A DNA stretch of 64,000 nt. Origin: Gp6-AA40 sp035496255 (GTDB lineage: Bacteria > Acidobacteriota > Vicinamibacteria > Vicinamibacterales > UBA2999). The stretch's first letter is position 1. Each line of letters starts with the position of its first letter. Positions 47,761 through 56,898 of this stretch are shown in pieces. The translations under genes were made by a program, and so were the position numbers. The notes under the pieces were generated by a model. It was given only the letters and a program-made list of their open reading frames with translations. It ran no database searches and was not told the origin of the DNA. The DNA lies in assembly GCA_035496255.1 (NCBI GenBank), contig DATJEU010000094.1, positions 1-64,000 on the forward strand, given 5' to 3'.

Positions 47761-49097
47761 GCAGCCGCCGAGTGCTGATGGTGTCACCGCATTTCCCGCC
47801 GGACACGAGCGCCGGTGCGCACCGGGTGCGGCTGCTGGCACCTTATCTTGCCGAATTCGGCTGGGAGCCGACGGTGATGACCGTCGAGACGTCCGCGTAC
47901 GAAGGACGTCTCGATCCGGACCTGGCGCGGCTGGTGCCCGCCGGGCTGCGTATCGTTCGCGCACGCGCATGGTCGCCCGGCCGGACGCGCTGGCTGGGAA
48001 TCGGCGACCTCGGCCTGCGGTCGTTTCACGGCCTCAAGCACGCGTGCGAAGAGCTGCTCCGACAGGAACGATTCGACGCCCTGTTCATTACGATTTATCC
48101 GACCTACACGGCGTTGCTCGGTCCGATCCTCAAGCGCAAGTACGGACTGCCGTTCGTGCTGGATTACCAGGATCCCTGGGTCGGATCGTGGGGGCTCGAT
48201 GCCGGGCCCGGCGGTGTACCCGATTTCAAGAGCAAGGTGTCGCGAGCGATCGCGGCGCGCCTCGAACCGATCGCCGCTCGATCGGCGGATGCGTTGACCG
48301 CAGTCTCCGCTCGGACGTACGAAGACGTCCTCGCGCGCATTCCGGACGCCCGGCCACGAACCTGCGCCGCCATTCCGCTCGGCGTGGACGTAACCGACCT
48401 CGCTGCCCTCCGTCAGACGTCACGCCGTCATCCGTGCTTCGACGCCGCCGATGGCCACGTGCACGTGTCCTACGTCGGGACGCTGCTGCCAAAGGGGCAC
48501 GCGATTGCCCAGAGCGTGTGCGTCGCGCTGGCACGGATTCGCGAGCGACACCCGGATCTGTTCGAGCGACTGCGCGTGCACTTCATCGGCACGAGCAACC
48601 AGCGCGATTCCCGGTCCCAGCCGTGCGCTTTGCCGATGGCCGAAGCGGCCGGCGTCTCGGCGATCGTCGACGAAATGGCTGCGCGCGTCGATTATCTGGA
48701 TGCCCTCGACGCGCAGGCGCACTCACACGCGATTCTGTTGTTGGGGAGCTCTGAGCCGCACTACACGCCGAGCAAGGTGTTTCCGGCGCTGCTGACCGGC
48801 AGACCGGTCATCGCTGTTTATCACGAGGCCAGCCCGGTCCTCGAAATCCTCCGCCGCGAAACCCACGCGCGTGTCATCACCGTTGGCGATGACGGACCGG
48901 GCGAACGGCAGGTCGAGGAGATCGCTGCGGCCTTGCGCTGGGCGGTGACGGCTCCAGTCCGAGTGCGGTCCGAAAGCCGCGACGACGTGCTGCAGGCCTG
49001 GTCCGCGAGAACCCTGGCGGGACAACTCGCCCGCGTCTTCGATGATGTCGCGGCGGCGCAGATGTGCGAAGCGACGCTGGCGCTGGGACAGGCATGA
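47757..49097 (+). CDS. GT-B type glycosyltransferase
   Basis: A 446-residue protein from ATG 47757 (ATGA overlap). The N-terminus RRVLMVSPHFPPDTSAGAHRVRLLAPYLAEFGWEPTVMTV is the GT4-like acceptor half. The middle FVLDYQDPWVGSWGLDAGPGG holds the D-x-x-D-P-W block of this branch. The donor end reads LLLGSSEPHYTPSKVFPALLTGRPVIAVYHEASPVLEIL (about 330-365), lacking the canonical first glutamate but with the SK-x-F-P-A-L-L element. Closely related proteins are annotated only as glycosyltransferase. Confidence 0.82.
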   Translation: MSSRRVLMVSPHFPPDTSAGAHRVRLLAPYLAEFGWEPTVMTVETSAYEGRLDPDLARLVPAGLRIVRARAWSPGRTRWLGIGDLGLRSFHGLKHACEELLRQERFDALFITIYPTYTALLGPILKRKYGLPFVLDYQDPWVGSWGLDAGPGGVPDFKSKVSRAIAARLEPIAARSADALTAVSARTYEDVLARIPDARPRTCAAIPLGVDVTDLAALRQTSRRHPCFDAADGHVHVSYVGTLLPKGHAIAQSVCVALARIRERHPDLFERLRVHFIGTSNQRDSRSQPCALPMAEAAGVSAIVDEMAARVDYLDALDAQAHSHAILLLGSSEPHYTPSKVFPALLTGRPVIAVYHEASPVLEILRRETHARVITVGDDGPGERQVEEIAAALRWAVTAPVRVRSESRDDVLQAWSARTLAGQLARVFDDVAAAQMCEATLALGQA

Positions 49098-50311
49098 CCT
49101 CGGTCGGGACGCCGGCTCGCGTGACGTTCGTGCTGACGCACCCGGTGCAGTACCAGGCCCCGTGGCTTCGCTACATCGCCGCGCACGCGCCGGAGCTCGA
49201 GCTCACCGTGTTGTACGGAGCGCTGCCGACGGCCGATCAGCAGGGAACCGGGTTCGGCACCGCGTTCGAGTGGGATGTGCCGCTGACCCACGGGTATCGC
49301 TGGGAGGTCTGTTCGTCTGTCGCGCGCGATTTCAACAGCGATGCCTTCTTTGGCATCGACGTGCGGGAGATCGGCGAGCGGATCGCTGCCACATCACCAG
49401 ACGTGGTCGTTGTCAACGGCTGGCATTCGGCCATGCAGATCCGCGCCTTGCGCGCGTGTCGGGAGGTCCACGTGCCGGTCCTGTACCGCGGCGACTCGAC
49501 GCTCTCGAGCGGCCCGCGGTCGTTCGCGCGGCCGCTGTGGCGGATGAAAACGCGGATGATGCTGCGGCAGTTCGACGGGTATCTGAGTGTCGGCGAGCAC
49601 GCGGCGGCCTATCTGCGCAGCTTCGGCATTCCGTCCAGCCTGGTGACGCGATCCCCGCATTGTGTGGACAACGCTCGATTCGCGGCGGCGGCGCAGTCGT
49701 TGTGGCCGCGCCGGCAGGCGCTGCGGGCCGCGATCGGTGCCACGGATGACGACTTCGTCGTCCTCTTCGCCGGCAAGTTCCAGGACCGGAAGCGGCCTCT
49801 TGACGCCGTACGGTCGGTCGCGAGACTGGGACAGGGCGCGATGCTGATGACGGCCGGGGACGGTCCGCTCGCCAGCGATGCGCGCGAGGCGGCCGCGCGT
49901 CTCGGCGTGCGGCTGGCGTGGCGAGGATTCATGAACCAGTCCGCGCTGCCGGAGGCGTTTGTCGCCGCGGATTGCCTCATCGTGCCGAGCGAATGGGAAA
50001 CGTGGGGATTGATCGTCAACGAAGCGCTCGCCTCCGGACTGCCGTGCGTGGTCACCGAGGGTGTCGCCGCTGCCGCTGACCTCGTGGTTGATGCCGTCAC
50101 CGGCTACACGACCGCGGTCGGCGATATCGACGGCATGGTCCGCGCGCTGTCGGCTGTCCGCGCGACTGGTCGCGGGCGATTTTCGCCGGCGTGCCGGCAA
50201 CAGGTGGAGCAGTGCAGCTTCGCTGAGGCAACGCGCGGCCTGTTGGCGGCGGTTGAGGGATTGATGAGCACGCACGCGAGCCGTGTCGCCGTGGGGTCGC
50301 ATGTGGCTTGA
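49094..50311 (+). CDS. Glycosyltransferase family 4
   Basis: A 405-residue GT-B enzyme from ATG 49094. The N-terminal TFVLTHPVQYQAPWLRYIAAHAPELELTVLYG is typical of a GT4 branch with an HPVQYQAP opening. The donor half includes LFAGKFQDRKRPLDAVRSVARLGQGAMLMTAGDG and VPSEWETWGLIVNEALASGLPCVVTEGVAAAADLV (about 297-330), with E-x7-E. The end overlaps the polymerase-like gene by 11 bases. Confidence 0.9.
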   Translation: MTSVGTPARVTFVLTHPVQYQAPWLRYIAAHAPELELTVLYGALPTADQQGTGFGTAFEWDVPLTHGYRWEVCSSVARDFNSDAFFGIDVREIGERIAATSPDVVVVNGWHSAMQIRALRACREVHVPVLYRGDSTLSSGPRSFARPLWRMKTRMMLRQFDGYLSVGEHAAAYLRSFGIPSSLVTRSPHCVDNARFAAAAQSLWPRRQALRAAIGATDDDFVVLFAGKFQDRKRPLDAVRSVARLGQGAMLMTAGDGPLASDAREAAARLGVRLAWRGFMNQSALPEAFVAADCLIVPSEWETWGLIVNEALASGLPCVVTEGVAAAADLVVDAVTGYTTAVGDIDGMVRALSAVRATGRGRFSPACRQQVEQCSFAEATRGLLAAVEGLMSTHASRVAVGSHVA

Positions 50312-51710
50312 GTTGGTCCTCGTCGGGCTCGCCGGATACATCGGCGGATGGTTGGGCGCGGTGTGCGCGGCGACGCTGATCTTCGTGTGGCGCGTCATCC
50401 CGGCGTCCGAAGGACCGCCGGTGTTGAAGCTGGCGATGACCACGCAATGGATCCAGGTGTCGGTCGGCGTCTTCTATGTGCCTCTGGTCGGTCACGACCT
50501 GGAGGCAAACCGCAGCAGCGACTACGTGACGATGGTGCTGATCGGTCTCGGCTGCATCGCCGTGTTCTCGGTCGGATTCGCCCTCGGCAAGAAGTTCATG
50601 ATGCGGCGCAAGGCGTATCCGCCGATCGCACCCATGGAGATGACGACCCTCGGTACGCTGGTCGTGATCTACGTCATCGGCGTTGTCGTCACCGGCGTGC
50701 TGCAGGAGATCGCCTTCAACTATCCGACCTACACGCAGGCCCTGATCGCGCTCAGTCTGGGACGGATGGCGTTGATCTATCTGATGCTGCGGCGTCTCTC
50801 GCGCCCCGTCCTGCGGTGGGAGCTGATTCTCGCGCTGCTGTCATTCGAAGTCCTGATCGGATTCACCGGCTACTTCTCGTCGTTCAAGGAGCCGCTGCTG
50901 CTGGCGGCTCTCGCGCTGCTCGAGAACTTCGACGCGAGGAAGAAGTCGCACTGGGCGGTGTCAGTCGCGCTCGGCGGCGTGCTGATTTTCGTGTGCGTGA
51001 TGTGGATGGGGGTTCGCGGCCAGTACCGCCAGGACTATGACGACGAGCTCTATGCGGCCAGCCGATCCGAACGGCTGGAGCACATGCAGGCGCTGGTCAC
51101 GGACTGGTTCAACAGCGAGCAAAATCCTGCGACCGATGACCTCGACTTCCTCGTCGATCGCGCGTGGGCCATTTACTATCCCGCGCTGGCAGTACATCGC
51201 GTGCCCAGCGTGCTGCCGTTCGAGAACGGCGCCCTGATGAAGGCCGTCCTCGTTCACCTGACGACGCCGCGAATCCTGTATCCGAACAAGCCCGACCTGC
51301 CGTCGGAAAGCGAACTGGTGCGCAAGTATTCGGGCGTGATGGTGGCCGGTGCCGAGCAGAACACCACGATTGCGTTCGGTTACGCCGCCGAGTCGTACGT
51401 GGACTTCGGGATTCCGTTCATGTTCCTCCCGATGCTGATCGTCGGCATCGGGATCGGGGCGGCGTACGAGTGGCTGCTCCGGTCGATCGCCCATCGCGAT
51501 CTGGCAGTCGCCGTGGTCACCTCGACGTTCTGGATCAACCTGTACATGTTCGAGCGATCGTGGGCGAAGATTCTTGGCCTCCTGATCACCATGCTCGTCT
51601 ACGTCGGACTCGTGGCCTGGCTGGTCGATCGCTGGCTGCTCATGCGGTATGTGACCGCCGCGCCCGTGGAATCTGAAGCGGGCGAGCCGATGTACGGGAT
51701 GGATCAGTAA
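50301..51710 (+). CDS. Multi-span membrane protein, candidate O-antigen/polysaccharide polymerase
   Basis: About 470 residues with 10-12 predicted membrane spans (for example LVLVGLAGYIGGWLGAVCAATLIFVW, LGTLVVIYVIGVVVTGVLQEI, FLPMLIVGIGIGAAYEWLL, ILGLLITMLVYVGLVAWLVDRWLLM) and a large periplasmic loop (RQDYDDELYAASRSERLEHMQALVTDWFNSEQNPATDDLDFLVDR). No Wzy signature exists, but topology and context between glycosyltransferase genes suggest a polymerase-type or repeat-unit-handling protein. ATG 50301 overlaps the preceding gene; an upstream GTG in the same frame is possible. Confidence 0.65.
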   Translation: MWLELVLVGLAGYIGGWLGAVCAATLIFVWRVIPASEGPPVLKLAMTTQWIQVSVGVFYVPLVGHDLEANRSSDYVTMVLIGLGCIAVFSVGFALGKKFMMRRKAYPPIAPMEMTTLGTLVVIYVIGVVVTGVLQEIAFNYPTYTQALIALSLGRMALIYLMLRRLSRPVLRWELILALLSFEVLIGFTGYFSSFKEPLLLAALALLENFDARKKSHWAVSVALGGVLIFVCVMWMGVRGQYRQDYDDELYAASRSERLEHMQALVTDWFNSEQNPATDDLDFLVDRAWAIYYPALAVHRVPSVLPFENGALMKAVLVHLTTPRILYPNKPDLPSESELVRKYSGVMVAGAEQNTTIAFGYAAESYVDFGIPFMFLPMLIVGIGIGAAYEWLLRSIAHRDLAVAVVTSTFWINLYMFERSWAKILGLLITMLVYVGLVAWLVDRWLLMRYVTAAPVESEAGEPMYGMDQ

Positions 51711-51714
51711 CACG

Positions 51715-52851
51715 ATGCGGGTGCTTCACGTGGCGGCGTACTATGCGCCGGCCTATGTCTACGGCGGGCCGCCGCGAAGCATCCACGGCTTGTGCCGCGC
51801 CCTGACCCGGCACGGCGTCGACGTCGAAGTCTTCACCACCGATGCGAACGGCGAGGCGGCGCTGCCGCCCACGGTCACCGGTTCCGGCGATTTCGAAGGC
51901 GTTCCCGTCCGGTATTTTCCCCGCACCTGGCCGCTGGAGCCGATTGGATCCCGGGCACTCGCGACAACGCTGCGGCGAACGATTGGACGCTTCGATGCCC
52001 TCCACATTCATGGACTGTGGAATCGCATCGTCTGGACGGCCGCTCGCGAGGCACGCCGTGCCGGCGTGCCGTACGTGTTGTCGCCGCGGGGGATGCTCGA
52101 GACGGCGGCGCTGGCGCACAAGCCCTGGCGGAAGCGCCTGGCCTACGCCGCCATCGAGCGGCACACGATCGAGGGCGCGGCCACCTGTCATGCCACGTCG
52201 GCGCGCGAGGCCGCAACGCTGCGGGCAATCACGCCTGACGCGTCGGTCGTTCTGATTCCGAATGGCGTGGACGTTCCGGCCGGAGCGGATCCCGCACCGA
52301 ACGTGCGTCCGACGTTTGTATTCATCGGGCGTCTGCACGCGATCAAGCGCCTCGATCTGTTGCTCGATGCCTTTGCCCAGGTTGTCGCGGTCCGTCCGGA
52401 CGCGCGCCTGATCATCGCCGGTCCGGACGAGCAGCGGCTGCGTGAATTACTGGAACCGCGTCAGGCGCCGGGCAATCGCGTGACGTGGCTTGGTGCGGTC
52501 GACGCGAGACAGCGCGATGCAGTCCTGGCTCAGGCGCGAGCGCTCGTCGTGTGTTCGGACTCTGAGAGCTTCGGCATGGCGGTCGTCGAAGCGATGGCGG
52601 CAGGGCGCGCGGTAATCGTCACGCGTACGTGCGGTTGGGACGATCTCGAACGCCGCGGTGCGGGGTTGCTCGTGGATCAGAATCCGCTGGCGATTGCTGA
52701 TGCGATGCAACGACTCCTCGACGCACCGGCAGCGGCATCGACGATGGGCGTCAACGGTCGCCGGTGGGTCGAGGAAGCGTTTACGTGGGATGCCGTCGCC
52801 CGCCGGTTCATCGAGACCTATTCCGCAATTGGACATGCGCTCGCAACATGA
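51715..52851 (+). CDS. Glycosyltransferase family 4
   Basis: A 378-residue GT-B enzyme. MRVLHVAAYYAPAYVYGGPPRSIHGLCRALTRHGVDVEVFTT is the acceptor half with GGP. The donor half reads FVFIGRLHAIKRLDLLLDAFAQVVAVRPDARLIIAG and CSDSESFGMAVVEAMAAGRAVIVTRTCGWDDL (about 280-310), with E-x7-E. It starts four bases after the polymerase-like gene and its end overlaps the next gene. Confidence 0.92.
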   Translation: MRVLHVAAYYAPAYVYGGPPRSIHGLCRALTRHGVDVEVFTTDANGEAALPPTVTGSGDFEGVPVRYFPRTWPLEPIGSRALATTLRRTIGRFDALHIHGLWNRIVWTAAREARRAGVPYVLSPRGMLETAALAHKPWRKRLAYAAIERHTIEGAATCHATSAREAATLRAITPDASVVLIPNGVDVPAGADPAPNVRPTFVFIGRLHAIKRLDLLLDAFAQVVAVRPDARLIIAGPDEQRLRELLEPRQAPGNRVTWLGAVDARQRDAVLAQARALVVCSDSESFGMAVVEAMAAGRAVIVTRTCGWDDLERRGAGLLVDQNPLAIADAMQRLLDAPAAASTMGVNGRRWVEEAFTWDAVARRFIETYSAIGHALAT

Positions 52852-53944
52852 GCCGCCCGCGGTGATTCGGCGAATCATCCTTGTGACGCCGGCGTTCGCG
52901 GGACGTGACGGCATTTCCGCCGTCGCGCGGCAACTTGCGAGTGCGTTGCCGCCACTGGGTACGGAACGTTCGCTGGAAGTCTGGGCCCTCGCCGATTCGG
53001 AGCGGCCGGCCGGACTCGACAAGAACATCGTGTTCCGTTGCGCCTCCGGTCGTCGTATCGGCTTCGCGTCGCTGACACTGCGCAGCGCCGCTTCGCTCCA
53101 CGCGACCTTGGTTCTCGTCACCCACGTGCACCTGCTGCCCGTCGTGCTGCCGCTGCAATGGCGCGGCGCGAGAGTTGCGCCGATCCTGATGGGCATCGAG
53201 GCGTGGAAGCCGCTGCGGCCGCTCGAAGCGCGCGCGTTGCGGCACGCGTGGCGCGTTCTGGCAATATCCAGGCATACGATCGAGCGCTTCAAAGCCGCCA
53301 ATCCATCGCTTGCCGACCTTGCCATCGCCGTCTGTCATCCGGCCGTGCCGACCAGGACACCGGAACGGCAGGACCGCATTGGTGGTCGCTACGCGCTGAT
53401 CGTTGGCCGCATGAGCAGGGAAGAGCGCTACAAGGGGCACGACCTTCTGATCGATGTGTGGCCGCTGGTGCAAGAGCGCGTGCCTGACGCAACGCTCGTC
53501 ATCGTCGGCGGCGGCGACGATCGCGAGCGTTTACAGCAACGGGTGGCCGACGCGGGGCTCGACTGCGCGATTCGTTTCACCGGCGCCATCGATGACGCCA
53601 CGCTTGCGGCGCACTACCGTGACGCTGTCTTGTTCGTGATGCCAAGCCGCGATGAAGGTTTCGGCCTGGTGTTTCTCGAAGCGATGCGTGCAGGCACGCC
53701 CTGTATCGCCGCCACCGGGGCGGCCGAAGAGATTGTGCGTGATGACGTGGACGGCATGGTCGTCGAGTACGGCGACGCCGGCGCACTGGTGCGCGCGATC
53801 GTACGGCTGTTCACGGATCAGACGGGGCGCGATGCGATGGGACGCGCCGGACAGGCACGCGTTGCCGACGCATTCACGGCCCCTCATTTTGCCGAACGCC
53901 TGCATCGCGTGCTGCAACTGGAGATCGTCCCGGTCGCATGCTGA
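52835..53944 (+). CDS. Glycosyltransferase family 4
   Basis: A 369-residue GT-B enzyme. ATG 52835 overlaps the preceding gene by 17 bases; GTG 52862 (MIRRIILVTPAF) is an alternative. RIILVTPAFAGRDGISAVARQLASALPP opens the acceptor half, YALIVGRMSREERYKGHDLLIDVWPLVQERVPDATLVIVGGGDDRERLQQ is the donor half, and MPSRDEGFGLVFLEAMRAGTPCIAATGAAEEIV (about 268-300) holds E-x7-E. The ATG of the carbamoyltransferase gene overlaps its last 7 bases. Confidence 0.92.
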   Translation: MRSQHEPPAVIRRIILVTPAFAGRDGISAVARQLASALPPLGTERSLEVWALADSERPAGLDKNIVFRCASGRRIGFASLTLRSAASLHATLVLVTHVHLLPVVLPLQWRGARVAPILMGIEAWKPLRPLEARALRHAWRVLAISRHTIERFKAANPSLADLAIAVCHPAVPTRTPERQDRIGGRYALIVGRMSREERYKGHDLLIDVWPLVQERVPDATLVIVGGGDDRERLQQRVADAGLDCAIRFTGAIDDATLAAHYRDAVLFVMPSRDEGFGLVFLEAMRAGTPCIAATGAAEEIVRDDVDGMVVEYGDAGALVRAIVRLFTDQTGRDAMGRAGQARVADAFTAPHFAERLHRVLQLEIVPVAC

Positions 53945-55689
53945 TTGTCGGCATCAACGCTTATCACGGCGACGGTTCGGCGGCGATCCTGCGGGATGGT
54001 CAACTGATCGCCGCCGTCGAGGAAGAGCGCTTCCGGCGCATCAAGCACTGGGCCGGCTTCCCCACTGAAGCGATCCGCACATGCCTGGAGATGGCCGGGG
54101 CGACGGCAGCAGACGTCGACGTCTTCGCGGTCTCGCGGAATCCGCGGGCCCATCTCTGGCGGAAGGCGCTGTTCGCGTTGCGCCGGCGTCCGGGCGCTTC
54201 GCTCGTTGCGGATCGGGCGAGAAACCTCCAGACCGTTCGTCGCCTGCCGGCAACGATCGCCGAGACGTTCGGGCTCGACGAGCGGCACGTCGCATCACGC
54301 CTGCAGTACGTCGAGCATCATCCGGCGCACCTTGCGAGTGCATTCTTCGTCAGTCCGTTCGACGAAGCGGCGGTGTGCGCCATCGACGGCTTCGGTGATT
54401 TCGTCAGCACTTCGTCTGGGACGGGGAGGGGGACGCGGCTGTCCGTCGAGCAGCGGGTGTTTTTTCCACATTCTCTTGGCCTGTTGTACCTCGCGATTAC
54501 CCAGTTCCTCGGGTTCACCAGCTACGGCGACGAGTTCAAGGTGATGGGTCTGGCTCCCTACGGCAGTCCAGACTTCGTACACGAACTGCAGCAGCTCGTC
54601 TCCGTGAGCGTCGACGGCGACGTGCGACTGAATCTGCCGTATTTTTCGCACTGGTCCGGCGGCGCGACGATGACCTGGGACGCCGGCGAGCCGAAGCTGG
54701 GATCCGTGTTCGCGCCACGGCTCGAGGAACTGCTGGGACCGGCGCGCCAACGCGACGAGCCGGTGACGGCGAGGCACCAGGCCATTGCCGCGTCGCTGCA
54801 GCAGGTGTACGAGGAGTCGGCCTTTCGAATCCTGCGGGCCGTGCACGCGCGCACGCGGCAGACGCGCCTGTGTCTTGCCGGCGGCTGCGCGATGAACAGC
54901 GTTGCCAACGGCAGGATTCGTGCGAACACACCATTCCAGAACATCTACGTGCAGCCGGCGTCCGGTGACAACGGCACGGCGCTCGGCGCGGCGTTGCATG
55001 CGTGGCACGCCGCAGGCGGCCGGCGCGGCTTCGTGATGGAGCACGGCTACTGGGGGCCGTCGTTCGACGATGCGGCGGTGGGTGGTGCGATTGCGGCGAG
55101 ACGGCTCGAAGTGGATCAGCGAGCGCAACAGACCGTCATGGCGGATCCACAAGGCCTGTGCGACTGGACCGCCGAGCGCATCGCCGCAGGCCTGGTCGTC
55201 GGCTGGTTCCAGGGGCGGATGGAATGGGGCGCGCGTGCGCTCGGCAACCGCAGCATCCTGGCGGATCCGCGCCGGCCCGACATGCGTGACATCATCAACA
55301 CGCGCATCAAGTTTCGCGAGACGTTTCGTCCCTTCGCGCCGTCGGTTGCCGTGGATGCCGTTGACGGGTATTTCGTCGGCGCCGTGCCCGATCCATTCAT
55401 GATCCAGGTCTATCCCGTACGGCCGGAGAAGCGGAGCGTCATTCCCGCAGTCACGCACGTCGACGGGTCCGGGCGCCTTCAGACCGTCAGTCCCGCCACC
55501 AACCCGCGCTACTACCAGTTGATCGAGGCTTTCCGCCGCCGTACCGGCGTGCCCGTGTTGCTGAACACCTCGTTCAACGAGAACGAGCCGATCGTGCACC
55601 GCCCGTCCGAGGCACTCGATTGCTTTCTCAGAACCGACATGGATGTCCTGGTCATGGGCTCGCACGTACTGAGCAAACGCCCGTCCTGA
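53938..55689 (+). CDS. Carbamoyltransferase (NodU/CmcH family)
   Basis: A 583-residue enzyme that carbamoylates hydroxyl groups using carbamoyl phosphate and ATP. The opening MLIVGINAYHGDGSAAILRDGQLIAAVEEERFRRIKHWAGFPTEAI and EHHPAHLASAFF (His metal ligands) mark the Kae1-like N-terminal domain. LCLAGGCAMNSVANGRI and GALG-type ASGDNGTALGAALHAW follow. The C-terminal carbamoyltransferase domain has ARALGNRSILADPRRPDMRDIINTRIKFRETFRPFAPSV and VPVLLNTSFNENEPIVHRPSEALDCFLRTDMD. In a glycan locus it probably adds O-carbamoyl groups to a sugar (inference). Confidence 0.93.
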   Translation: MLIVGINAYHGDGSAAILRDGQLIAAVEEERFRRIKHWAGFPTEAIRTCLEMAGATAADVDVFAVSRNPRAHLWRKALFALRRRPGASLVADRARNLQTVRRLPATIAETFGLDERHVASRLQYVEHHPAHLASAFFVSPFDEAAVCAIDGFGDFVSTSSGTGRGTRLSVEQRVFFPHSLGLLYLAITQFLGFTSYGDEFKVMGLAPYGSPDFVHELQQLVSVSVDGDVRLNLPYFSHWSGGATMTWDAGEPKLGSVFAPRLEELLGPARQRDEPVTARHQAIAASLQQVYEESAFRILRAVHARTRQTRLCLAGGCAMNSVANGRIRANTPFQNIYVQPASGDNGTALGAALHAWHAAGGRRGFVMEHGYWGPSFDDAAVGGAIAARRLEVDQRAQQTVMADPQGLCDWTAERIAAGLVVGWFQGRMEWGARALGNRSILADPRRPDMRDIINTRIKFRETFRPFAPSVAVDAVDGYFVGAVPDPFMIQVYPVRPEKRSVIPAVTHVDGSGRLQTVSPATNPRYYQLIEAFRRRTGVPVLLNTSFNENEPIVHRPSEALDCFLRTDMDVLVMGSHVLSKRPS

Positions 55690-55698
55690 GCGCCCCGC

Positions 55699-56898
55699 GT
55701 GCACGTCTGCTTTTTCAATCGCTCCTACTGGCCCGACACCGGCGCCACGGGGCAGTTGCTCACCGAACTCGCCGAAGACCTGGTCGCGCATCATGGCTGG
55801 GAGGTGACGGTGATCACCGGGATGCCGCTTCGCGCCGGGATGGTGCCCGCAACACAGTTGCGCAACGGCGTCCGGATCATCCGGGCCTCGGGGACCACGC
55901 TGGATCCGAAACGCTTCACGGGCCGCGCGCTGAATTACCTCACGTATTTCGCGACCGCCTTCGTCGCCGGTTTGAAGATTCGACCGTGCGACGTCTGTGT
56001 CGCCATGACGGATCCGCCAATCATCGGCCTGGCGGCGCTCGCGGCGAGCCGCCGGAGCGGCGGGAAATTCGTGTTCGTCAGCCAGGACGTGTTTCCGGAA
56101 GTCGCGACGCTGATCGAGGATTTCCACAGTCCCCTTGTCAATCGCGCGCTGGATCGGCTCAATCGCCATTTCCTCCGTGCCGCCGATCGCGTCGTCGTCC
56201 TTGGTGATTCGATGAAGCGCCGGCTCGTTGATGGCAAGGGCGCCGACCCGCGGCGTATGACCGTGATTCACAACTGGTCCGACTCGAGTCAACTGCAGGT
56301 GGAAGGGAACAACGAGTTCGCTCGCCAGCACGGCCTCGCCGGTCACTTCGTCGTGATGCACGCCGGCAATATCGGACAGTCGCAGAACCTCGACGTCGTG
56401 CTCGATGCCGCGGAACTGCTTCGAGACGAGGACCGCATCCGCATGGTGTTCGTTGGCGACGGGACGCGCCGCAGTGCGCTCGAAGCAAGCGCGTCAGAGC
56501 GCGGCTTGAAGAACGTGGTCTTCATCCCGTATCAACCGCGCGCGGAGATGTCCCGCTCGTACGCGGCCGCGGACATCTTCCTCGTCTCGCTTCGGCCCGG
56601 ATTGTCCGGCTTCATCGTGCCGAGCAAGGTCTACAGCATCCTCGCCGCCGGTAAACCGTTCATCGCCGCGATCGAAGAGAACAGCGAGGCGGTAGAGATT
56701 GCCCGGGCGCACGGATGCGGCGTGGTCGTGCCGACATCAGACGCCCAGGCTCTTGCAGACGCGATTCGCACCCTCGCCGGCAATCCCGCCCGGGTGGCCG
56801 AGATGGGCCGCCAGGCGCTGGCGGCGAGCGAACTGTTCGATCGCTCGCGCCAGATCGCCGTCTATGCGGATGTGCTGTCTCAGGTAGTCAGCGCGTGA
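55699..56898 (+). CDS. Glycosyltransferase family 4, WbuB-like
   Basis: A 399-residue GT-B enzyme from GTG 55699. MHVCFFNRSYWPDTGATGQLLTELAEDLVAHHGWEVTVITGMP is characteristic of the WbuB/L-fucosamine-transferase-like branch. The donor side reads FVVMHAGNIGQSQNLDVVLDAAELLRDEDRIRMVFVGDGTRRSALE and FLVSLRPGLSGFIVPSKVYSILAAGKPFIAAIEENSEAVEIA (about 296-335), with the P-S-K-V-Y variant. GTGA overlap couples it to the priming transferase. Confidence 0.92.
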   Translation: MHVCFFNRSYWPDTGATGQLLTELAEDLVAHHGWEVTVITGMPLRAGMVPATQLRNGVRIIRASGTTLDPKRFTGRALNYLTYFATAFVAGLKIRPCDVCVAMTDPPIIGLAALAASRRSGGKFVFVSQDVFPEVATLIEDFHSPLVNRALDRLNRHFLRAADRVVVLGDSMKRRLVDGKGADPRRMTVIHNWSDSSQLQVEGNNEFARQHGLAGHFVVMHAGNIGQSQNLDVVLDAAELLRDEDRIRMVFVGDGTRRSALEASASERGLKNVVFIPYQPRAEMSRSYAAADIFLVSLRPGLSGFIVPSKVYSILAAGKPFIAAIEENSEAVEIARAHGCGVVVPTSDAQALADAIRTLAGNPARVAEMGRQALAASELFDRSRQIAVYADVLSQVVSA

